In this document: positions 38,791 to 47,995 of the stretch, piece after piece
How positions within the stretch are numbered: position 1 is the first letter of the stretch
Layout of the letters: the number at the start of each line of letters is the position of its first letter
Origin: Jiangella alba
Lineage (GTDB): Bacteria > Actinomycetota > Actinomycetes > Jiangellales > Jiangellaceae
DNA: 64,000 nt
Assembly (NCBI RefSeq): GCF_900106035.1
Contig: NZ_FNUC01000004.1
Span: 186,001-250,000, forward strand
Reading direction: 5' to 3'
Translations under genes and position numbers: made by a program
The notes under the pieces: generated by a model
The model's database searches: none
The model's input: only the letters and a program-made list of their open reading frames with translations
What the model was told of the DNA's origin: nothing

Positions 38791-39736
38791 GCACCCGAGC
38801 CAGCTGCGCAGGGTCGGCGTTGCCGCCGGACACCACCGCCACCGCGCGCCCGAACCGGGCCGGCTCGGCCAGGAACGCCGCGGTCGTCAGCGCGCCCGTC
38901 GGCTCGGCCACGACGCGCCCGCGCAGGGCCAGCAGCCGCATCGCGGCCAGGATCGCGTCCTCCGGGACGGTGACGATCTCGTCGACGTGGCGGCGGATGT
39001 GCTCCCACGTCAGCTCGCCGACGACCGGAAGCCGGACGCCGTCGGCGATGGTCCGGTAGGTGTCGGCCGGGTCCCAGGCGACGCGCTCGCCGCGGGCCAG
39101 GCTGTCGCGGGCGTCGGCGGCCAGCTCGGGCTCGACGCCGACGACGCGGGTGCCGGGCGCCAGCGCCTTCACCGCGACGCCGATGCCCGAGATCAGCCCG
39201 CCGCCGCCCACCGGGACGAGGACGGTGCCGGCGTCGGGGCGGTCCGCGGCGATCTCCAGGCCGACCGTGCCGCCGCCGGCGATGACCCGCGCATCGTCGA
39301 ACGGCGAGACGAACGTCAGGCCGCGCTCGGCGACCAGCTCGCGGACCCGGCTGTCGCGCTCGGGCGGCGGCACCATGACGACCTCGGCGCCGAGCGCCCG
39401 CGTCGCGGCGACCTTCACCGGCGCGGCGGCGTCGGGCATGACGACGGTGGCGGCGATGCCCTGCTCGCGGGCGGCCCAGGCCAGCGCCTGCGCGTGGTTG
39501 CCGCTGGAGTGCGTGACGACGCCGCGCTTGCGGGCGTCGTCGTCGAGCAGGGCGACGGCGTTGAACGCGCCGCGCAGCTTGAACGCACCGGTGGCCTGCA
39601 GGCCCTCCGGCTTCAGCCACAGGTCGCCACCGGACCACGCGGCCGGGATCAGGGGCGTGCGGACGGCGACGCCGTCGAGCCGCCGGGCCGCCGCGCGGAC
39701 GTCGTCGAGACCGACCAGGCCGGGTGCGTCATCCAT
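38771..39736 (-). CDS. Threonine/serine dehydratase-like PLP enzyme
   Basis: A 321-residue fold-type II PLP enzyme. GAFKLRGAFNAV holds the Schiff-base lysine, SSGNHAQALAWAA the substrate loop, and VPVGGGGLISGIGVAVKAL the phosphate-binding glycine loop. No C-terminal ACT regulatory domain is present, so it resembles catabolic or serine racemase-type members. The nearby Lrp regulators fit amino-acid metabolism. No leaderless promoter or strong ribosome site is seen. Confidence 0.88.
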   Translation of the reverse strand: MDDAPGLVGLDDVRAAARRLDGVAVRTPLIPAAWSGGDLWLKPEGLQATGAFKLRGAFNAVALLDDDARKRGVVTHSSGNHAQALAWAAREQGIAATVVMPDAAAPVKVAATRALGAEVVMVPPPERDSRVRELVAERGLTFVSPFDDARVIAGGGTVGLEIAADRPDAGTVLVPVGGGGLISGIGVAVKALAPGTRVVGVEPELAADARDSLARGERVAWDPADTYRTIADGVRLPVVGELTWEHIRRHVDEIVTVPEDAILAAMRLLALRGRVVAEPTGALTTAAFLAEPARFGRAVAVVSGGNADPAQLARVLTSPGA

Positions 39737-39772
39737 CGCAGCATCATCGCCTACGCACCCGGCGCGCGGGCG

Positions 39773-40243
39773 TCAGGCCCGCTCGGCCTGCCACATCCAG
39801 TACTGCTTCTCCAGCTCCTCGACGGCGTCGAGCAGGATGTTGTTGCTGACCGGATCGGCGTCCTCGACGTCGTGGGCGCGCTGGCGCATGCGGGCGATGA
39901 TGCCGTCGTACAGCCCGACGAACGTCGCCACCACGTCGTCGTCGCGCACCCAGCCGGCGTCGAGCCGGGGCAACTGGGAGTCGCGGGCGACCGTCTCGGC
40001 GCGGCCGTCGGCCGGGCTGCCGACCGTCACCGACCGCTCGGCCACGATGTCGGCGTGCTTCCGCGCGGTGTCGACGACCTCGTCGAGCTGGAAGTGGACG
40101 GTGCGGAAACGCGGACCGGTGACGTTCCAGTGCGCCTGTTTGCCGGCCAGCGAGAGGTCGATCAGGTCGACGAGGGCGTCGCGCAGAGCCTCCGTCACGA
40201 CCTTGTGGGCGTCGTCGGCGAGCGGGCTGTGGATCGGCGTCAT
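39773..40243 (-). CDS. dps: Dps-family DNA-binding ferritin-like protein
   Basis: A 156-residue protein expected to form a 12-mer that oxidises and stores iron and protects DNA. The inter-subunit ferroxidase ligands are all visible: His38 (KQAHWNVTG), His50, Asp65 and Glu69, with the spacing of Listeria Dps. GAGGAGG seven bases before the ATG is a strong ribosome site. It lies 64 bp after an Lrp gene on the same strand. Confidence 0.93.
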   Translation of the reverse strand: MTPIHSPLADDAHKVVTEALRDALVDLIDLSLAGKQAHWNVTGPRFRTVHFQLDEVVDTARKHADIVAERSVTVGSPADGRAETVARDSQLPRLDAGWVRDDDVVATFVGLYDGIIARMRQRAHDVEDADPVSNNILLDAVEELEKQYWMWQAERA

Positions 40244-40307
40244 GGTGGACCTCCTCGGTTCGGCTCTCCTGTGTCCGTAACCGATCCGCGGAGTTTCACC
40301 CGGTGGG

Positions 40308-40766
40308 TCAGCTGCCGACCAGCTCCGGCTCGACCTGGCGGTCCTCGAACCGCGTCGAGATGACCAGGGTGGTGCGGGTGCGCGCGACCCCCTCGATGCG
40401 GACCAGACGGCCCAGCAGCCGCTCGAGCCCTTCGACGTCGGCGACCCGGACCTTGAGCATGTAGGCCTCGTCGCCGGCGATGAACCAGCAGTCCTCGACC
40501 TCCGCGACGTCCTCCAGCCGCGCGCCGACCTCCTCGTGACCGGCGGAGTCGGACAGCACCAGCCCGATCAGCGCCGTCAGCCCCAGACCCAGCGCCGACG
40601 GTTCGACGGTGGCGCGGTAGCCGGTGATGACCCCGCGGTCCTCGAGCCGGCGCACCCGCTCCTGGACGCTCGGCCCGGACAGCCCCACCAGCCGGCCCAG
40701 CTCCGCGTACGACGCCCGGCCGTTGGCCCGCAACGCCGCGACAAGACTCGTATCGACGGTGTCCAT
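40308..40766 (-). CDS. Second Lrp/AsnC-family regulator
   Basis: A 152-residue regulator. The helix-turn-helix covers about residues 3-50 (VAALRANGRASYAELGRLVGLSGPSVQERVRRL), followed by a RAM domain (CWFIAGDEAYMLKVRVADVEGLERLL). It is distinct from the other Lrp gene of this window and closer to the norm in length. GGAG lies four bases before the ATG. Dps follows on the same strand and could be cotranscribed. Confidence 0.9.
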   Translation of the reverse strand: MDTVDTSLVAALRANGRASYAELGRLVGLSGPSVQERVRRLEDRGVITGYRATVEPSALGLGLTALIGLVLSDSAGHEEVGARLEDVAEVEDCWFIAGDEAYMLKVRVADVEGLERLLGRLVRIEGVARTRTTLVISTRFEDRQVEPELVGS

Positions 40767-40831
40767 GGCGCTCCATCCTCGCAGCGCCCCGGAGCGCGCC
40801 GCCAACGTGGTGGGGATCACCCGGTTCGAGA

Positions 40832-40866
40832 TTGTCCCGTGACCTGGCCGTGACTTAGAATCTAAG
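40832..40866 (+). promoter_or_regulatory. Promoter with a palindrome over the -10, for a 39-residue protein
   Basis: TTGTCC (40832-40837), 18 bp, TAGAAT (40856-40861). The -10 sits inside the 13-base palindrome CTTAGA-A-TCTAAG (40854-40866). The predicted leader is about 50 bases and locally A/T-rich, unusual for this window. Confidence 0.6.
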
Positions 40867-40921
40867 GCACAAGGCCGCTTGTTGCCTTTGATTTGATTGA
40901 ATTTCCTCACAGGGAGTGACG

Positions 40922-41041
40922 TTGTACGGCTTGGAGTACGCCCAGACCCGCATCGACGACCTGCGTCGGGAGGCGGAGAAGGCGCGCCAGGCAGCCGCCC
41001 TCCGCGCCGGCCACCGCACGCGCCGCCGGCTCTTCTCCTGA
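40922..41041 (+). CDS. Small basic protein (39 residues), TTG start
   Basis: The frame reads (M)YGLEYAQTRIDDLRREAEK and ends in an Arg-rich helix and RRRLFS. AGGGAG lies five bases before the TTG start, and a good promoter lies about 60 bases upstream. The protein would be a single amphipathic, basic helix. No family is recognised. A weak 7-bp stem at 41068-41093 follows the stop. Confidence 0.6.
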   Translation: MYGLEYAQTRIDDLRREAEKARQAAALRAGHRTRRRLFS

Positions 41042-41161
41042 CCCGCGCTCCGGCCGGACGACGCTTGCCCGGACAAGCGGAATCCGGTCCGGGGTGCGTC
41101 GCGCCCGGCGCACCACCTAGGCTGGTGGAAAGGAACACAGCTCGACCGGGGAGGTCGCACG

Positions 41162-41617
41162 GTGGGTCGGGTACTACCAATCGTGGTCGCCATAGCGCTG
41201 CTCGTGTACGCGCTGATCGACTGCCTGCAGACCGACTCCACCCGGTTCCGGTCGCTGAACCGGGTCGCCTGGGTGGCCATCATCGTGCTCATCCCGCTGA
41301 TCGGGCCCATCCTCTGGCTGGTCATCGGCAAGGAGCGGGCCCGCCCGCAGCGCCCCACCGGGCCGCCCCCTCGTCCCCTCGCCCCCGACGACGACCCCGA
41401 GTTCCTGCGGCACCTGCGCGACAGCGACAGCAAGCACGAGCAGATGCTCAACCAGTGGGAGGCCGACCTCCGCCGGCGTGAGAGCGAGGTCCAGCGCAAG
41501 AAGGACGCCGAAGCGGCGCAGGCCGCCGAAGAGGCCGAGGCCCGCCGTCAGGCCGAGGCCCGCAAGCGCGAGGACGAAGCCCGCCAGCACACCGACGACG
41601 AGGACGACTCCCGCTAG
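41162..41617 (+). CDS. PLDc_N-domain membrane protein
   Basis: A 151-residue protein. Two membrane helices (about 5-22 and 37-57) and the R(V/A)WVAIIVLIPLIGPILWLVIGK segment match the PLD-nuclease N-terminal domain found in many small actinobacterial membrane proteins; no catalytic HKD motif is present. After residue 75 comes a long charged coiled coil (KHEQMLNQWEADLRRRESEV and on). GGGGAGG nine bases before the GTG supports the start. The 3' end and its hairpin are partly duplicated downstream. Confidence 0.85.
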   Translation: MGRVLPIVVAIALLVYALIDCLQTDSTRFRSLNRVAWVAIIVLIPLIGPILWLVIGKERARPQRPTGPPPRPLAPDDDPEFLRHLRDSDSKHEQMLNQWEADLRRRESEVQRKKDAEAAQAAEEAEARRQAEARKREDEARQHTDDEDDSR

Positions 41618-41675
41618 TCAGCGGGCGCGCCGCTCCTCGGGGCGGCCGGGCCCCGGGTATGCCTGCCCGACGCGG

Positions 41676-41708
41676 TGACGGTGGCGCCAACAGTTGGCAC
41701 CACCGTCA
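41676..41708. terminator. Hairpin after the PLDc_N gene, copy 1
   Basis: TGACGGTGGCGCCAAC (41676-41691) pairs with 41693-41708 through 16 bp, one of them G-T, around a single-base centre (in RNA the closing pairs would open). It lies 59 bases after the stop. Confidence 0.65.
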
Positions 41709-41908
41709 ACACCCCCGACACCACTACCGGGCCCAGGGGCTCAGGCCGGCCGACGCCGCCGCCCCCGCGCAGGCTGTCGCCGAGGACGCTGCTGACCACG
41801 ACCGTGCTGTGGCGCCCGCCGCCGACAACGCGGACGACTCCCTCTCGTCATCGGGCGCACCCTCGCCGGCCGGGGGCGACCGGACCGGCCGATGCCTGCC
41901 CAACGCAG

Positions 41909-41941
41909 TGACGGTGGCGCCAACAGTTGGCACCACCGTCA
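41909..41941. terminator. Hairpin, copy 2, in front of the ccsB stop
   Basis: An identical 33-base hairpin to 41676-41708, 46 bases beyond the ccsB stop on the other strand. The two copies thus sit close to the ends of two convergent genes and could each serve one. Confidence 0.65.
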
Positions 41942-41986
41942 ACACCCCCGACACCACCACCGGGCCCAGGGCGGGGGCTCGAGCGG

Positions 41987-42994
41987 TCAGAGGCCGCCGT
42001 AGGAGTGCAGGCCGTTGAAGAGGATGTTCACGCCGAAGTAGCTGAACAGCACCGTGCCGTACCCGACCAGCGCGACCACCGAGGCCTTCGAGCCCTTCCA
42101 GCCGGCGGTGGCGCGGGCGTGCAGGTAGGCCGCGTACGCCAGCCAGGTGATGAGCGCCCAGACCTCCTTGGGGTCCCAGCCCCAGTACCGGCCCCACGAC
42201 ACCTCGGCCCAGATGGCGCCGAGGATGAGCGGGCCGAACGTCCAGATCGGGAACGCGATGGCGGTGAGCCGGTAGCCGAGCCGGTCGAGCGCGACGGAGT
42301 CGGGGAGGGAGGCGCCGAAGCCGGTGGTGCGGCCACGGTCGGCGGCCCGCTCGGACACGATCTGCAGGGCGCTGACGACGGCGCCGACGGTGAACAGGCC
42401 GAACGCGATGACCGCGCAGCCGACGTGGATGACCAGCCAGTACGACTGCAGCGCCGGCTGCACCGGGCCGGGCGACACGTAGAGGAACGTGGCGGCGAGG
42501 CCGACGGTCATGAAGATCAGCAGGACGGCCCAGACGGCGACGACACGGCCGACGACGGTGCGGGCGAGGACGAGGAAGACGATCGAGGCGACCAGCGCGC
42601 CGGTGATGGAGAACTCGTACATGTTCGCCCACGGCGCCCGCTCGGTGCCCAGGCCGCGCATGGTGACGCCGACGGCGAGCACCAGCGTGGCCAGGCCGAA
42701 CAGCCCGCGGCCGATGCCGCCCAGACGGTCGGCGCGCTGCACCAGCTCGGCGTCGCCGGGACCGGACGAGCCGGCCGGCGGCCCCGCAGGCGGGTCAGCG
42801 GGCGCATCGGAGCCAACGGCCGACGACGCGACGCCGATCAGCTCGCGCTCGGGGGCGGCCGCCGTGGTGACCGTGCGACGGCGACGGCTGTGGATGCCGG
42901 CCTCGGCACAGAAGGCCAGCCAGGACGCCAGGTACCCGAGCGTGGCCACGACGACGACGTAGCGGCTCCACTCGGCGACGGCATCGAGGTCCAT
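41987..42994 (-). CDS. ccsB: Cytochrome c biogenesis protein CcsB (heme-handling)
   Basis: A 335-residue multi-pass protein of the CcsA/CcsB (ResC) family that presents heme for cytochrome c synthesis with ResB. The Trp-rich periplasmic motif WGRYWGWDPKEVW is at 267-279, with His190 and His330 as candidate axial heme ligands. A hydrophilic insert at about 40-90 separates helix 1 from the core. The ATG shares one base with the resB stop. Confidence 0.93.
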   Translation of the reverse strand: MDLDAVAEWSRYVVVVATLGYLASWLAFCAEAGIHSRRRRTVTTAAAPERELIGVASSAVGSDAPADPPAGPPAGSSGPGDAELVQRADRLGGIGRGLFGLATLVLAVGVTMRGLGTERAPWANMYEFSITGALVASIVFLVLARTVVGRVVAVWAVLLIFMTVGLAATFLYVSPGPVQPALQSYWLVIHVGCAVIAFGLFTVGAVVSALQIVSERAADRGRTTGFGASLPDSVALDRLGYRLTAIAFPIWTFGPLILGAIWAEVSWGRYWGWDPKEVWALITWLAYAAYLHARATAGWKGSKASVVALVGYGTVLFSYFGVNILFNGLHSYGGL

Positions 42995-44601
42995 CAGTCT
43001 TCCCTCTTTCCTTCCGCGCCGCCCAGGCGCAGCAACAGCCCGTCAGTGATGGCACCGATCTCGTCGGCGAGGCGGTCGCCCGCCGAGCCCTCGGCCCGGT
43101 GCAGCCCCGCGACCTCGACCACGGTACGCCCCTCCGGTCCGACGCTCGCACGCACCCAGGCCCGGCGCCGCCGCACGTACAGTGAGCCCATCAGCCCGAC
43201 CACCGCGAGCACCCCGCCGACGAGCGCCAGCTCGCGGCCGGAGTTGCGGCCGATCTGCAGGTTCACCCAGGTCACGTAGCCGTCGAAGGTGATGTAGCGG
43301 CCGTCGGGCAGCTGGGCGGTGTCGCCGACGGCCAGGCGGGACCGGAACGGCTCGCCGCCGGCCTCGTACTGCTCCATGTCGGTGGTGTCGAGGCGGTACA
43401 CCGACTGCGGCTGGCCGTCGTCGAGTCCGAGGTCGCCGTGCCACGCGGTCAGGTACATCTCGGGGTTGCGCGCGCCGGGGAAGATCGAGCGTGGGCCGTT
43501 CTGGTCGAGGTAGGCCGTGGGCAGGAAACTGCCCTGGATGCCGATGTCGTCGCCGTACTGTGGCGGCACCTCGACCTTGACGACGCCGGTGGACGTGAAG
43601 CTGCTGTCCTCGGGCAGGAACGGCACCGGCCCCTCGGCGAGGATCGTCTCGCCGTCGGCCGCCCGGACGGTGAACGCGGGGGCGTAGCCGGGGTTGATGA
43701 TGTGGATCGAGGTGCCGTCGATGGTCAGCGGCTCGTTGACGCGGATCGTGTGCGTCTCGGGCTCCGCACCCGGCTCGGGCACCACCGTCACCGTCGCCTC
43801 GTAGTGCGACGGCTGGCCCATCTGGTTGCCGGCCTCGATGAACTCCATGCTGAACGCGTCGACGTCCATGGAGAACGGCGGCAGGTCGTCGGTGTCGAAC
43901 AGCGCGCCGGCGGACAGGCTGTCGAACTGGATGACCTGGTTGGAGAACCCCGTGCCCTCCGGCACCAGCACCGTCGCCCGGTAGCTGAACAGCCCGCCCA
44001 GCGCGACCGCCAGCAGCACCACCACGACGGACAGGTGGAACAGCAGGTTGCCGGTCTCGCGCAGGTGACCGGTCTCGGCCGCGACGGAGTCGGCCTCGCC
44101 CTCGACGGGACGGCGCAGCCGGAACCGCCGCGACCGCAGCTCGGCGCGGGCCACCGCGAGCACCTCGTCGGGGGTCGCGTCGACCTCGACCTTGCGGTAG
44201 GCCGGCATCCGCGTGAGCCGTTTCGGCGCCTTCGGCGGCTGCGCCCGGACCGCCTTCCAGTGCTGCCACAGGCGCGGCAGGATGCAGCCGACCAGCGACA
44301 CCATGAGCGCGATGTAGATGGCGGCGAACCAGGGCGCGGAGTAGACGTCGAACAGGCCGAGGCGGTCATACCACTCGGACAGCGTGGGGTTGCGGGCGCG
44401 GAAGTCGCGGACGTTGAGCGGGTTGACGTCGCTCTGCGGGATGATCGAGCCCGGAATGGCGGCGACGGCCAGCAGGAACAGCAGGATCAGCGCCACCCGC
44501 ATGGAGGTCAGCTGCCGCCACGCCCAGCGGGCCAGCTCCAGCCCGTGCAGCGGCGGCGGCCGGTTGTCGACCGGCGGGCGGGTGTCCATCTGCGTCGTCA
44601 T
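42994..44601 (-). CDS. resB: Cytochrome c biogenesis protein ResB
   Basis: A 535-residue ResB-family protein, partner of CcsB. Three N-terminal helices (for example RVALILLFLLAVAAIPGSIIPQ) precede a large extracytoplasmic beta-rich domain (about 230-450) and a final helix near residue 460. NPLNVRDFRARNPTLSEWYDRLGLFDVYSAPWF is the conserved N-terminal loop. Its length is normal for actinobacteria. It follows ccdA by 13 bp. Confidence 0.93.
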   Translation of the reverse strand: MTTQMDTRPPVDNRPPPLHGLELARWAWRQLTSMRVALILLFLLAVAAIPGSIIPQSDVNPLNVRDFRARNPTLSEWYDRLGLFDVYSAPWFAAIYIALMVSLVGCILPRLWQHWKAVRAQPPKAPKRLTRMPAYRKVEVDATPDEVLAVARAELRSRRFRLRRPVEGEADSVAAETGHLRETGNLLFHLSVVVVLLAVALGGLFSYRATVLVPEGTGFSNQVIQFDSLSAGALFDTDDLPPFSMDVDAFSMEFIEAGNQMGQPSHYEATVTVVPEPGAEPETHTIRVNEPLTIDGTSIHIINPGYAPAFTVRAADGETILAEGPVPFLPEDSSFTSTGVVKVEVPPQYGDDIGIQGSFLPTAYLDQNGPRSIFPGARNPEMYLTAWHGDLGLDDGQPQSVYRLDTTDMEQYEAGGEPFRSRLAVGDTAQLPDGRYITFDGYVTWVNLQIGRNSGRELALVGGVLAVVGLMGSLYVRRRRAWVRASVGPEGRTVVEVAGLHRAEGSAGDRLADEIGAITDGLLLRLGGAEGKRED

Positions 44602-44614
44602 CGTGTGCCCATCT

Positions 44615-45358
44615 CTACACCGCCACCTCGAAGCCGCCGATCCAGCCCTGCATCGACGTCATCAGTTCGTTCCACAGCCCCGTGACCAGCAGGACACCGA
44701 GCACGATCAGCATGATCCCGCCGGCCCGCATGAACGCCTGCTGGTGCTTGCGCACCCACTGGAACCACCGCGTCGCCCGCTGGTAGGCCAGTGCGGCCAG
44801 CAGGAACGGGATGCCCAGCCCCAGGCAGTAGGCGAACGACAGCAGCGCGCCGCGACCCGCGCTGGCCTCGGTGAAGGCCAGCGCCTGGACGGCCGCCAGC
44901 GTCGGCCCCATGCAGGGCGTCCAGCCGACGCCGAAGACGGCGCCCAGCAGCGGGGCGCCGGCCAGGCCGACCGCCGGGCTCGCGCCGGTGTGCCAGTCGC
45001 GCGACAGGCCCGGCAGCCAGCCGGCGAACAGCAGGCCGAGCCCGATCGTCACGACGCCGAGCACCCGCATGATGATCTCGCCCTGCTCCAGCAGCAGCGA
45101 CCCCAGCCCGCCGAAGAGCAGCCCGTACGAGACGAACACCACGCTGAAGCCGAGGATGAACAGCAGCACCCCGGCCAGCAGCCGGCCGCGCCGTCCGGAC
45201 GCCAGTTCCGCGCCGGACAGCCCGGTGACGTAGCCCAGGTAGCCGGGGACCAGCGGCAGCACGCACGGCGACAGGAACGAGACCAGCCCGGCCAGCACCG
45301 CCACCGGCACGGCCAGTGCCAGCGAACCGGTCAGGACGGTGTCGCCGAAGGAGCTCAC
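44615..45358 (-). CDS. ccdA: Thiol-disulfide transporter CcdA
   Basis: A 247-residue, six-helix protein moving reducing equivalents across the membrane to keep apocytochrome cysteines reduced. The redox pair is Cys32 (LSPCVLPLVPGY) and Cys149 (GWTPCMGPTL). The GTG start overlaps the resA stop by four bases. Confidence 0.94.
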   Translation of the reverse strand: MSSFGDTVLTGSLALAVPVAVLAGLVSFLSPCVLPLVPGYLGYVTGLSGAELASGRRGRLLAGVLLFILGFSVVFVSYGLLFGGLGSLLLEQGEIIMRVLGVVTIGLGLLFAGWLPGLSRDWHTGASPAVGLAGAPLLGAVFGVGWTPCMGPTLAAVQALAFTEASAGRGALLSFAYCLGLGIPFLLAALAYQRATRWFQWVRKHQQAFMRAGGIMLIVLGVLLVTGLWNELMTSMQGWIGGFEVAV

Positions 45359-45963
45359 GGTGACTCAGCGGTGCCTTCCGCCGCGGGCGTCTCGGCCGCG
45401 ATCTCGCCGACGATGTCGGTCAGCGACGCCTCGCCGATGGCGCCGAGGATGCGCGCCGCGATGCGTCCCTCGCGGTCGATGACCAGCGTGCTCGGGATGG
45501 CCTTCGGCGGGACGGTGTCGCGGAACGAGAGCAGCGCGTCGCCCTTGGGGTCGTAGACGCTCGGGTAGGTGATGCCGAACTCTTCCTCGAACTGCTGCGC
45601 GGGCCGCTCGCCGTTGGGCTCGCGGACGTTGACGCCGACGAACTGCACGCCCTGCGGGCCGAGCACCTCGTAGGAGGCCTGGAGGTCGGGCGCCTCCTTG
45701 CGGCACGGCGGGCACCACGAGCCCCAGATGTTGAGGACGACGACCTCGCCGAGCTGGTCGGCCAGCTGGAAGTCGCCGCCGTCGAGGAGGTCGCCGCCGA
45801 ACTCGGGCGCGGCGTCGCGCTCGGCCGGGTCGAAGATGCTGATGGTGCCGTCGCCGGCGATGTAGCCGGCCTGGTTGCCGTTGTCGCTGCGCTCGACCTG
45901 GCCGTCGGAGCAGCCGGCGAGGGCGAGCACCGCCACCGCCGCGAGCACGAGCGGGCGGCGCAT
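45355..45963 (-). CDS. resA: TlpA/ResA-like thioredoxin lipoprotein
   Basis: A 202-residue extracytoplasmic thioredoxin. Lipobox LAGC puts the lipidated Cys at 18, and the active site WCPPC has Cys84 and Cys87. The neighbours ccdA, resB and ccsB indicate reduction of apocytochrome c heme-binding cysteines. The ATG shares one base with the upstream phosphatase stop. Confidence 0.92.
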   Translation of the reverse strand: MRRPLVLAAVAVLALAGCSDGQVERSDNGNQAGYIAGDGTISIFDPAERDAAPEFGGDLLDGGDFQLADQLGEVVVLNIWGSWCPPCRKEAPDLQASYEVLGPQGVQFVGVNVREPNGERPAQQFEEEFGITYPSVYDPKGDALLSFRDTVPPKAIPSTLVIDREGRIAARILGAIGEASLTDIVGEIAAETPAAEGTAESP

Positions 45964-46610
45964 CAGGCACCCGCCGTGAAGGGCTTGCCGGCCTGCGGCA
46001 GCAGGTCGCCGGCCGGTTCGCTGTAGGCGACCGAGACGATGGTGTCGTCCTCGTACGTGACGGTGGTGAGGCTGGCCAGCGAGCACTCGCGCCGGCGTGG
46101 GTCGTGCCAGAGCCGGCGGCCCTCGATGAAGCTGCGTGCCGTCCAGATCGGCAGCTGGTGCGACACCATGACGACCTCGTGGCCGGCGGCGTCGCGGCGG
46201 GCGTCGCTCATGGCGGCCAGCATGCGGGCGGCGATGTCGCGGTACGGCTCGCCCCACGACGGCGTGAACGGGTTGCGCAGGTGCCGCCAGTGCCGCGCGT
46301 GGCGCAGCGAGCCGTCGCCGACGCCGAAGGTCATGCCCTCGAAGACGTTGAGCGCCTCGAGCAGGCGGTCGTCGATGCGGACGTCCAGGCCGAGCGTCTC
46401 GGCGAGCGGCGCGGCGGTCTCGCGGGCCCGCTCGAGCGGCGAGCTGACCAGCAGCGTGATGTCGCGGTCGGCGACGGCGGCGGCGACCCGTTCGGCCATG
46501 GCCCGGCCGAGGTCGGACAGGTGGTAGCCGGACAGTCGGCCGTAGAGCACCTTCGACGGGTTGTGCACCTCGCCGTGGCGCAGCAGGTGCACCCGTGTCA
46601 GCTCGCTCAT
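45963..46610 (-). CDS. Histidine phosphatase family protein
   Basis: A 215-residue phosphoglycerate-mutase-like enzyme. The catalytic LLRHGE (His12) is near the start, [16 protein letters not shown] is the second conserved block, and VMVSHQLP supplies the second His. The substrate is unknown. The gene is locked between hemL (four-base overlap) and resA (one-base overlap), so it belongs to the heme/cytochrome transcript. This placement is common in actinobacteria. Confidence 0.88.
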   Translation of the reverse strand: MSELTRVHLLRHGEVHNPSKVLYGRLSGYHLSDLGRAMAERVAAAVADRDITLLVSSPLERARETAAPLAETLGLDVRIDDRLLEALNVFEGMTFGVGDGSLRHARHWRHLRNPFTPSWGEPYRDIAARMLAAMSDARRDAAGHEVVMVSHQLPIWTARSFIEGRRLWHDPRRRECSLASLTTVTYEDDTIVSVAYSEPAGDLLPQAGKPFTAGA

Positions 46611-47917
46611 GCGGCGTCCACCCCCGCGGCGGCCGCGGCGGCCGCGGGCAGTGCTTGGGCGATGCGGTCGACGGCGCGGGAGTCGTGCGCGGCGCTGACG
46701 AACCACGCCTCGAACGCCGACGGCGGCAGGTACACGCCGGACTCGAGCATGGAGTGGAAGAACGCGCCGAACCGCGCCGTGCTGGTGCGCTTGGCGGCGG
46801 CGAAGTCGGTGATCGGCCCGTCGTCGGGGGCGAAGAAGACGCTGAACAGGTTGCCGGCGTACTGGACGCGGTGCGGCACGCCGGCCGCCGTCAGCGCCTC
46901 GCCGGCCAGCGCGCCGATGCGCCGCGCCGTGGCGTCGAGGTGCGCGTACACCTGGGCGTCGGCCAGCCGCAGCGTGATCAGCCCGGCCGTGGTGGCGACC
47001 GGGTTACCAGACAGCGTGCCGGCCTGGTACACCGGTCCGGCCGGCGCGAGCAGCTCCATGACCTCGGCCGATCCGCCGAACGCGGCGGCCGGGAAGCCGC
47101 CGCCCATGACCTTGCCGAAGGTCGTGAGGTCGGGCGTGACGCCGTCGAGGCCGTGCCAGCCGGACCGCGACACCCGGAAACCGGTCATGACCTCGTCGAG
47201 GACGAGCAGCGCGCCGTGCTCGTGCGCGGTGTCGCGGAGGAACGCGTTGAAGCCGTCGGCGGGGGCGACGGCGCCCATGTTGCCGGCCGCGGCCTCGGCG
47301 ATGACGCAGGCGATCTGGGCGCCGTGCTCGGCGAACGCGGCCTTGACCGCGCCGGTGTCGTTGTACGGGAGGACGATGGTGTCGCCAGCGCTGGCGCCCG
47401 TGACCCCGGGGGTGTCGGGCAGCGCCAACGTCGCGACGCCGCTGCCGGCCGCGGCCAGCAGCGCGTCGACGTGCCCGTGGTAGTGGCCGGCGAACTTCAC
47501 GACCTTGCTGCGCCCGGTGGCGCCGCGGGCCAGCCGGATGGCGCTCATGGTGGCCTCGGTGCCGCTGGAGACCAGCCGGACCTGCTCGACGCTGGTGCGG
47601 CCGACGATCTCTTCGGCCAGCTCGACCTCGGGCTGGGTGGGCGTGCCGTAGGACGTGCCGAGCGCGACCTGAGCGCGGACCGCCTCGACCACCGCCGGGT
47701 GGGCGTGGCCGAGGATCATCGGCCCCCACGAGCCGACGAGGTCGACGTACTCGCGGCCGTCGGCGTCGTAGAGGTAGGGTCCGGTGGCACGCTGCATGAA
47801 CCGGGGTGTCCCGCCGACGGCGCGGAACGCCCGCACCGGCGAGTTCACCCCGCCGGGCGTGACGGCCCGCGCACGGTCGAAGAGCTCCGCGCTGCGCGGC
47901 ACGTCGTCGTTGGTCAC
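46607..47917 (-). CDS. hemL: Glutamate-1-semialdehyde 2,1-aminomutase
   Basis: A 436-residue PLP enzyme giving 5-aminolevulinate. [16 protein letters not shown] carries the Schiff-base Lys269, [11 protein letters not shown] the PLP-ring Asp241, and [13 protein letters not shown] the N-terminal block typical of GSA aminomutase. With hemA it forms the C5 route. It opens the operon hemL-phosphatase-resA-ccdA-resB-ccsB. A weak GAGAAT element lies six bases before the GTG. Confidence 0.95.
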   Translation of the reverse strand: MTNDDVPRSAELFDRARAVTPGGVNSPVRAFRAVGGTPRFMQRATGPYLYDADGREYVDLVGSWGPMILGHAHPAVVEAVRAQVALGTSYGTPTQPEVELAEEIVGRTSVEQVRLVSSGTEATMSAIRLARGATGRSKVVKFAGHYHGHVDALLAAAGSGVATLALPDTPGVTGASAGDTIVLPYNDTGAVKAAFAEHGAQIACVIAEAAAGNMGAVAPADGFNAFLRDTAHEHGALLVLDEVMTGFRVSRSGWHGLDGVTPDLTTFGKVMGGGFPAAAFGGSAEVMELLAPAGPVYQAGTLSGNPVATTAGLITLRLADAQVYAHLDATARRIGALAGEALTAAGVPHRVQYAGNLFSVFFAPDDGPITDFAAAKRTSTARFGAFFHSMLESGVYLPPSAFEAWFVSAAHDSRAVDRIAQALPAAAAAAAGVDAA

Positions 47918-47995
47918 CGCGTCATTCTCGCAAGTGGCCCGAGCAGCCCGAACGCCGCCCCCACGACGTCCGGGCCGCCCGCTCCCGAGGCCGTC

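Larger units (their letters stand above)
41603..41971. repeat. Direct duplication (233-bp offset) of a gene end and terminator
   Basis: The segment 41659-41739 recurs at 41892-41971 with about three or four differences. A weaker match upstream aligns GGACGACTCC at 41603 (the last codons of the PLDc_N gene) with 41834. The second copy therefore looks like a decayed duplicate of the gene's 3' end plus its hairpin. The 370-bp stretch holds no credible gene. Confidence 0.75.
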
